From positions 1-47,764 of the forward strand of contig MEDY01000226.1 of NCBI GenBank assembly GCA_001724265.1: DNA of 47,764 nt, read 5' to 3'. This stretch comes from Rhizaria sp. SCN 62-66. Its lineage: Eukaryota > Rhizaria, unplaced. This document shows positions 44,601 through 47,764 of the stretch, in pieces. The position numbers and the translations under genes were made by a program. The notes beneath the pieces are model-generated. The model did not search any database. It had not been told where the DNA came from and saw only the letters and a list, made by a program, of their open reading frames with translations. How positions within the stretch are numbered: the stretch's first letter is position 1; each line of letters begins with the position of its first letter.

Positions 44601-45725
44601 GACGGCGTCGCCGGGCAGCGCGCCGACGATGGCGCTCAGAGGGAAGCGCTTTAGCGGCGCGCCGCACGACGCGGCCACCGAGGCGGCCTCTGCGGCCTCT
44701 GCGGCCTCCGCTGCGGCGACCGAGGAGTGGCCAGCAGAGACTGGGACGGTGTTGTTCGTCGGCAGAACGCTGTTGCGCTGGCGCGGGCGGTAGTAGCGCA
44801 GCCCGGCGGCGTCTGCAACAAGCGTGCGCGGCTGCCACGCCGACGGCAGCAGCGCGCGCGCGAGCGAGAAAGTTGAGGATAGAGCTGACAGGGCGGACGG
44901 CCGCAACTTGAGCACGTCGGCGACGGCGACGCCCACAACGGCCTCGCCCGACACGGCCGCAAAGCCGGGGCTCAAAGTCAAGCTCTGCCGCGGGCTGGAG
45001 GCCGCTGGTGGGAGGCTGCCGCGGACGTCATCAGCGGGGCTGCCCAGCGATAAACTCTCTGATGACTGTGCTGTCGTTCGCGGTCCAGAGCCTCTGTCAG
45101 CCGCTGCGGCGGATAGCGCAGCCGATATCTGGTTCCTCCCAAAACGAGCGCTAGCGCCAGCACCAAGATCATTGGCGTCAGGGTCTGCGTCGCCTGCAGC
45201 GGCTTCCGCGGCCGCGACCGCGGTGGCGATCGCGACGACCCAGCCAGCGGCCACGGCGGCGGAGGGCGCGCGGAACACATACGTGCGCCCCGGTCGTCCA
45301 GACACGTTCACGCCGGCGCCGCCACCGCCTCTAACGGCCGCCGCGTCGCCCTCGGAGATGGGCTGCACGCCGCCCGCGCCCGTGCCCGCGGAGTCTGATT
45401 CGGCGGCCGCCGCGGCGGTGGCGAGAGTGACTGTGAAGACGCGGTCCGCGGGGGCCGCGAAGGTCGCTTCAAGCGCAGCCAATGGGAGCGCGAGCGCGTT
45501 AAGCCCGTCAAGCTCGGCGGCAGCAAGCGCGGCGAGTGGGATCGCGCCCGCAGCGGCCGCGCGCGCAGGGTCTGCGGCGGCGAGCGCGGGGGACTTGTAG
45601 TAGTAGAGCGCGCCGCGCGCGGGGTCGCAGATGACGTGGCGGGACTGGAAGAGCTTCAGACCCGACGGGCTGCGCTTCTCAAGCAAGCCCTCAAAGATAG
45701 CGCCCGGCAACGCCGCCGCAGGGTG
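35649..45725 (-). CDS. INPP4-type phosphoinositide 4-phosphatase with three PH-like domains (5' end incomplete)
   Basis: About 3,358 residues are open from 45725; human INPP4A/B have about 925-980. The catalytic motif CKSAKDRT (CX5R; Cys about 3,276) and the following KKYAFNAFQ are diagnostic of INPP4, which removes the 4-phosphate of PtdIns(3,4)P2. Other INPP4 blocks: FFKPSTAKKEAALLDLVATN (~2,340), a Gly-rich ...SYRSGGM segment (~2,430), and MDSFLSTFGSEFCMISD (~2,650). PH-like domains lie at about 1-180 (FEGLLEKRS...RHVICD...YYY), 290-625 (split by insertions) and 940-1,165 (GTLSKNAPGFSLRPWRTRFF). A C2-like stretch is near 1,930. Most of the remainder is Ala-rich low complexity. No Met precedes the first PH domain, so an upstream exon is needed; the pyrimidine tract ending CTCGCAG at 45726 is the likely acceptor. 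Probably acts on endosomal or plasma membranes. Confidence 0.85.
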   Translation of the reverse strand, partial: HPAAALPGAIFEGLLEKRSPSGLKLFQSRHVICDPARGALYYYKSPALAAADPARAAAAGAIPLAALAAAELDGLNALALPLAALEATFAAPADRVFTVTLATAAAAAESDSAGTGAGGVQPISEGDAAAVRGGGGAGVNVSGRPGRTYVFRAPSAAVAAGWVVAIATAVAAAEAAAGDADPDANDLGAGASARFGRNQISAALSAAAADRGSGPRTTAQSSESLSLGSPADDVRGSLPPAASSPRQSLTLSPGFAAVSGEAVVGVAVADVLKLRPSALSALSSTFSLARALLPSAWQPRTLVADAAGLRYYRPRQRNSVLPTNNTVPVSAGHSSVAAAEAAEAAEAASVAASCGAPLKRFPLSAIVGALPGDAVVAAAHGLGLAPPCPFALAVPARAPPAGALAAAAAAAGAAALAAGGPAGAVTAAGVATAATSGQGRFNDDSASDSSSAASASASATTAANAAAVAAIAAAEVSALAGAAAVSAGYFEAERAYLNALLAVEAEAVPLTGGDAAHAAAATVAEAAAAAADAETAIVVVIATPRFTELLTASVAASSSANAAANSLTMSGTATQGALSAAAPASVAGAAAGAGGVEAAGVRTLLLRTRSRRDRDKLLRVLLAATQRARSMREADRARARRASTTLTLTATASGTVTLTASASANAGGRRGSQQGQQLQVQLPQSPTPATATTRASRGDSAAAAAIVLPLPLPPLPEAEADASVVAAPRGGAGAGPGADDDEEEEEEDDEEDDGSDRDASPALRPSPAAAAAAATAATVAAAVRASVAVATGLGPALTAAGNSTHGAAGAGDNSDSDDDDVARTKQLQQQQPQQQSPLQQQQQAKPLTPQAASAPLALAQVQAQTAALTLARAHAAEQARAAAAAQARARAQAVWSLSWPAHAAEGTETPLRARAGPVGAAAAVGGGDSAQSAFASAAAGCGLVFGTLSKNAPGFSLRPWRTRFFVLALGFVIYFKQRPAPAALAESLSVLAAVLDRSPVPPAALSASTGPGSSAIATGVAAAAATGASAVPVVLSAAAVETLFAPLGALGALSLAEIRSVRLVSTDADRKTQHKTLRAAASASANANAAAAAATEAAVTGSAASVSATAAAAAAASAAAAAAAVSAASVAAPRRFEIVTATRTMLLKTESPAAAAQWVRVLKHASARALRLAIAAPPPAAAPAAALATAGSLAVLARGGAGGGAGAGGASSASAGTGRRRGAGWWRHVPASRDPLPFRPRAAVRAAGIAGALLPLPALTRDGGRDGTAGAGKGGGKSVRAVRLLALAGGEEAQEVDQLGLALAPVVIGPATAAHLRAQAQAQAQGRSSSAGGNAALAGAAAAAADAAVLAAAMPQGWFAACFVYASDSTLAHTHTHAHAHTGAGGAGPGLASGSSAVTSSASSSANAASLPALPAPGASTSPVAPTNPAAAPAGELATAVAHSHAAAAAHYCSLAPLSPYTPVPTGLGLAPLAEGGSGLPAAPARALAHTAGAASLRPFLPPARLATAAAAADVATRVRATTVLLGVGVGAGAVAMGDCDRERDEELLDATAGAEAGVEAALLLANHCRAAADAADADAAAAGLRSPSITTGAGAGNAASANGTAGRVSGAAGRGSTPVFVARSLPGTARGYGYCDGDSGDDDGVEAEEEEVNESWREVARTETMRPAASATTALPPAIAAFVTGVPARSDANGNGDNSAGADADSSEEDEAEAAEDAAAAALAGVNFTDAKRRARSNANVATDSIPASAGSAGSAASVLLASRFTSLLTVSVPVAERLLPATAAPAPAALLAGLPTLSDAAAALAPLATLSATAAAATSSPPDALHSVAKPPHSAVSASAAVAAAGALEAVLSARSVRLGALWDPRLRRAGQQWLQLKARARRALFTAATAAAIVSNSSEGERKTGGDSATAAAGVYDDGEGEEERGWRVGADAQLDRTLVRVVLYRARRDEHYQDAAPESCHEVASLSCGLGDLLQHPRAALLRALPLSLGDVDVAEAAARAQAAAAAVPGVTPAMAQAAAAAAVTGLGGLAPPAGAGTGAAGGEAGWQAVVSLSLASCQRARVGLSGRYCTASFLSRIPAFPFPTSATANAGSTSTDSRDGSRSDAENSASDALSAVFETGSTSAVIGVTTETAAADVVHTESLQTSPFTFTAPAAAARAAAATFAADAAALTARSQLITAAAAAVSATGHGSLSVPASPGFSPLAPVSVPATAAPMLSPAGAALSRSASGAAGAGAGAVTGTSSSASTADSADSAGADPGLELLPGLEAAHFALASLPAGALALPAALPPLAALLAAHQPLARAYRARLPRATLVLQSATADAGAQASTLAAAARALGGVSTRGVCGGLFFKPSTAKKEAALLDLVATNLHLQLTRLTLYRADARARLPLYRPVSAAAAPALKLIGDSAAAPVRIALSGATFGALASHLSYRSGGMTPLATQARAALSALVAAAQAAGAAAVAAAANAASGSGTLTSPLMSPMTRARTGTTAAPSPLVGSTAGTAGSDDARRFGTLPAPSRQIPTLALPPLGEQDEDGAVKPVAPVAAAAAPVTPEPLSGDPAAAFSASAMRAAAASLTSAMPSLTAAAERAEAAVSELRRRRVPVTSQALSALLTDVLASVVAAPASEMALWPRAGYLLHMDSFLSTFGSEFCMISDFEWACRWIASLHIRFAPRAPLCRVPDTDAASGSSAADTASAAAAALAPIAPYLAPIARGIVLLNNGGLGDENAVSANECEAREIAAAATALLTTPAVAEALAEMRTDAWVADAAFSLSVEPLVNGAPVVKETAVLLHAGDAEAEADAEAEACVAEGRASTGEAQWGELALGATLDFTPLTPASARTLTPGACHDFAHLDSATNAADSTSSTSTDMLHWSPVARAAVAAAPPLVISRARAANSPVMSAGTSANAPAARPNYPAPHAHAATLATAHPRHTTTHTNSSSSANSNASGASMPPSAFAAAFASPAVASGSSVPPMSHGRPALSELRYTAFAGSFLPSLPNAPNNATSGSGSGASAAPAVPRRPQNLPSTGARAAAASGSGVSDDVLATEAVETCFASALAAALRADGRAPARAAGDAIALAAGVSTAAPAASAVGDALALGPVVTLLLPPDLYARLPAELRGPAGSAGPLVPVTAAFFTTGINELQALANKLSLAQTRRQGELNADAAKVLRDHVWRRVRLETAALAADAAAAVAAAAESAGAAGAAAAAASVMAAAASGPLVSAAALVALQLRLEHEVAQGSRRALTAHTVATALTRALGAGRTVSCKSAKDRTAMAVTWEAARTLKQLGLGEREAVGVMNVLRGQGTRRANVIRNTGKKKYAFNAFQRSVLPEEMTPPAFTCSGNTQS

Positions 45726-46752
45726 CTGCGAGGACGAGGTAGAGGTCTAGGAGGACGCGACGGGGGCGGAGGGGGGCGCGCGGGCTGCTGCGTGTGCGGG
45801 CGACTCAGGGCCGAACGCAGACGCCGCGGATGAGGGCTTCATGCAATGCGCCGAAGTTAAACGGAGACAGAGTAAAAAACAGCGGTATAGTTGTGTTGCT
45901 CGTATGGAAAAGCTTAAGTCTGTGGCAGCAGGAGTCGAAAGGAATGGAAAGGTGAGGGGCGCGTGTGATGGTTGTAATACTGCCAAAACTTGGTAAATAT
46001 GACTGCTTTTCAGCGTCAATGTATGATTCAATTGACAAACGTGTACTTTTAAAAGTATTTGTAACCGCTGTGAAATTACACTTCTTGTGTTGCCGTATCT
46101 GCTTCGAAATCTCTCGGGTTAGCTCGTGGCCTTTGAGCCCAAAAGGGGGGTTGCATCATCGAGATCTCAGAGGGACTCAACGGACTTGCGAGCACCCACT
46201 TTCGGAAGCAATATACATGTACAGTGTACATATGTACATGTACAAGCGCTAATATTTTCGAGTTTTTTTATTGCATTTGTGATAAAGAGATGAAATATGG
46301 CAACTCCATGAAATGCTGTCGAAAGAACAAGATTTAAATTGTTTTCGCCGAGATGCTATGTATTTGGTGATCGGCGTCACGCGTCTTCAAAAGTACGCAT
46401 GCTTGCTGGTGCTGCCGTCATCGATGCTGAGACTTTCTCTCTACCGCACACACAGTGCATAAACATAAAGAAATTACGCCAACAGCACAACAACAAATGA
46501 ACGATTGTTGCAGCAACATTGTGCATAATGCGCACTTCATTAAGCTATGCGAAGTAGAAATCAAATACCAAGATAGGCAGACAGAAAGATCGTGAGTCAA
46601 TTGGAATGTAGTATTGTCACAAAATGGCTACATAATATGCTCATGTTTGATGGTATGGAGTTAATTGAGACTTTGACTTCGTCTGCACGCGAGTGAATTG
46701 AAGAGAAGCAAAGGATGGGCGTCATGAAGATAGCATGACCTGCGAGACGTAC
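45726..46752 (-). other. Intron or promoter region of the INPP4-like gene
   Basis: The first ~115 bases are GC- and pyrimidine-rich on the minus strand, with acceptor-like CCTCCTAG (45747) and CTCGCAG (45726). An ATG at 45842 begins 31 codons in the INPP4 frame, ended by the TAG at 45749-45747. Further right the DNA is AT-rich with no recognisable exon. The only strong donor upstream is GTACGT at 46752, which belongs to the uS14 relic. The initiating exon was not found. Confidence 0.4.
46214..46242. repeat. Perfect 10-bp inverted repeat
   Basis: TACATGTACA at 46214-46223 is repeated in inverted form at 46233-46242 across a 9-base loop. The sequence is alternating purine/pyrimidine and rich in TGTACA. 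It could form a cruciform or be a dimeric protein-binding site; no role can be assigned. Confidence 0.7.
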
Positions 46753-46927
46753 CTTCTTGAAGCCAAGGTCGTTATGACCTCGCAAAAGCAGCGACGGGAG
46801 ATGTAGAGGCCGTATTTGTGGATCAGACCACTGTGGTTGTTATTGATGCGGCTATAGAATCGGGCAACCAGGAAGATAGCAACAGAGTTGAAGGGTGAGT
46901 TAGACGCCAATGATGTGAAGATGGCAT
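46753..46927 (-). pseudogene. Decayed copy of ribosomal protein uS14 (RPS29)
   Basis: From the ATG at 46927 one frame starts MPSSHHWRLTHP, resembling the uS14 start (M, Trp, then SHP). A second frame then reads GLIHKYGLYISRRCF, against the conserved GLIRKYGLNICRQCF. A third frame ends NDLGFKK, against NDIGF.K. Frame changes are therefore needed twice. Three of the four zinc-binding Cys are lost (to Ser, Asn and Ser). A GTACGT donor follows directly at 46752. Several changes fit G-to-A or C-to-T at CpG (Arg to His, Arg to Cys). The DNA is AT-rich like its surroundings, unlike active genes here. Functional uS14 is a zinc-binding protein of the small ribosomal subunit, about 56 residues. Confidence 0.7.
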
Positions 46928-47764
46928 ATAAAGCAAAGAACAATGTACCAGCAAATAAAGACTGCACATCACAATAAGAGTATTTACGTATTTGCAATAC
47001 GATCATGTTAAAAACATTTCAATGACTGAGCCATACAGTCATCACCGCTGAGAGCGCAAAGAGAGATGTTAAAACTGTCTAGATGTCTACTTCATATTTG
47101 AATGTAGAATCCGGTCAAAAACACGTGACTCCGCCATCCCGCCATCATATGGTGTAGGTTGCCATGGTAGAACTTTGTGGTGGTCAGATCGCTGTGTACA
47201 GAGAGATCTGGCCACAAAATGACAATTTCAGGGATGCGGTTACCCTTGCCAAATAACTCGCCTGCCTTGACAGACTACTGCCAGATGAGCTCAGCCGTGT
47301 GCGGATAGGAGACGTGTTAAAACTGAAAAGACATTTCGAGCAAACCAATCAGCAAGCGGTGGGGAAAGAGCACGATCCAGACACGAAATTCAGGATGAAC
47401 CTCCAGATCGAGCTCATTCTCACAAGTACTCACACTCACTGTTTCTGAGTTTCAGTAAAATATCGTTTCTACGTACAACCACAAACAACCCTTCACATTA
47501 CCACCACTAGTTACAGTCGGAGTGGATTTTTCGGCTCCAGCACGTGTTCATATTTCGGTCTGAAGATTTAATTAAGCCTCCCCTCGTCCGAAATCCTTCA
47601 CAGCTATGTTACCAATTTAACACCTGTTCAATGCCTAACGAGGAATTAATGCTTTTGGTTGCTCAAGTGTGCTTCTTTTATGCTCGGCAATTTGTGTTCA
47701 CGCTTGATTTGGCATTTGGTGCAGCCGTAATTCTGCAATTCTATGGCTCGTGTTCCCGCCCCCC
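46928..47764. other. Right-end intergenic region
   Basis: 837 bp of AT-rich DNA with no gene recognised. The last 14 bases read GTTCCCGCCCCCC, again matching an E2F-like TTCCCGCC, and may belong to the promoter of a gene beyond the window. A TACGTAC stands at 47473-47479, but no associated exon was identified. Confidence 0.45.
47179..47214. repeat. Imperfect palindrome
   Basis: GGTGGTCAGATC and GATCTGGCCACA form 10-of-12 paired arms around a TGTACA-containing centre. It could fold as a stem-loop on either strand. It has no recognised family and no neighbouring gene to explain it. Confidence 0.5.

Noticed and set aside
1-47764. Bacterial operons, CRISPR arrays, insertion sequences, tRNA or rRNA genes
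   Set aside because: Spliceosomal introns and eukaryotic protein families mark this as nuclear DNA; no such elements were found on either strand.

Overview
This is nuclear DNA of a unicellular eukaryote. Coding sequence is very GC-rich (rich in Ala, Gly, Pro and Arg codons, with long Gln runs), while introns and intergenic DNA are clearly AT-richer, so genes stand out as GC islands. Introns are short (about 110-480 bp), GT-AG, and almost all begin GTACGT. Several large genes appear to be intronless or nearly so. An ADAM/TSP1/EGF transmembrane protein beside an INPP4-type phosphatase, ABHD13, TMEM18 and a PLAC8 protein suggests a free-living protist related to Obazoa (apusomonad-like or a unicellular opisthokont relative). 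That placement is inference; no rRNA or tRNA was seen to support it.

Layout, left to right: a PLAC8-type Cys-rich protein (+, 848-1611); an ABHD13/BEM46 serine hydrolase in three exons (-, 5364-1997); a four-pass membrane protein in three exons (-, 6867-5921); RFC4, the clamp-loader subunit (+, 7125-8325), whose promoter holds an E2F/CCAAT composite; TMEM18 (-, 9516-8816); a 1,201-residue acidic protein with degenerate thioredoxin-like segments (+, 9846-13451); a gene-poor 1.7 kb gap; a 3,779-residue receptor-like ADAM relative with a destroyed zinc site, about eleven TSP1 repeats, EGF modules, one membrane span and a Gln/Asn-rich cytoplasmic tail (-, 26673-15176); ribokinase (-, 28382-27207); a protein with an ALYREF-like RRM (+, 28875-32309); a RING-H2 protein of unusual base composition (+, 33239-35314); a PH-PH-PH-INPP4-type phosphoinositide 4-phosphatase of about 3,360 residues (-, 45725-35649); and a decayed copy of ribosomal protein uS14 (-, 46927-46753).

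The genes do not form one pathway; they look like an ordinary dense protist gene neighbourhood with several divergent promoters and convergent 3' ends. The most unusual items are the giant pseudoprotease receptor, the hydrolase whose catalytic Asp and His are separated by about 500 residues, the near-invariant GTACGT donor, and the uS14 relic. All high-confidence genes end in TAA or TGA, none in TAG. The first exons of the RING and INPP4 genes could not be settled.
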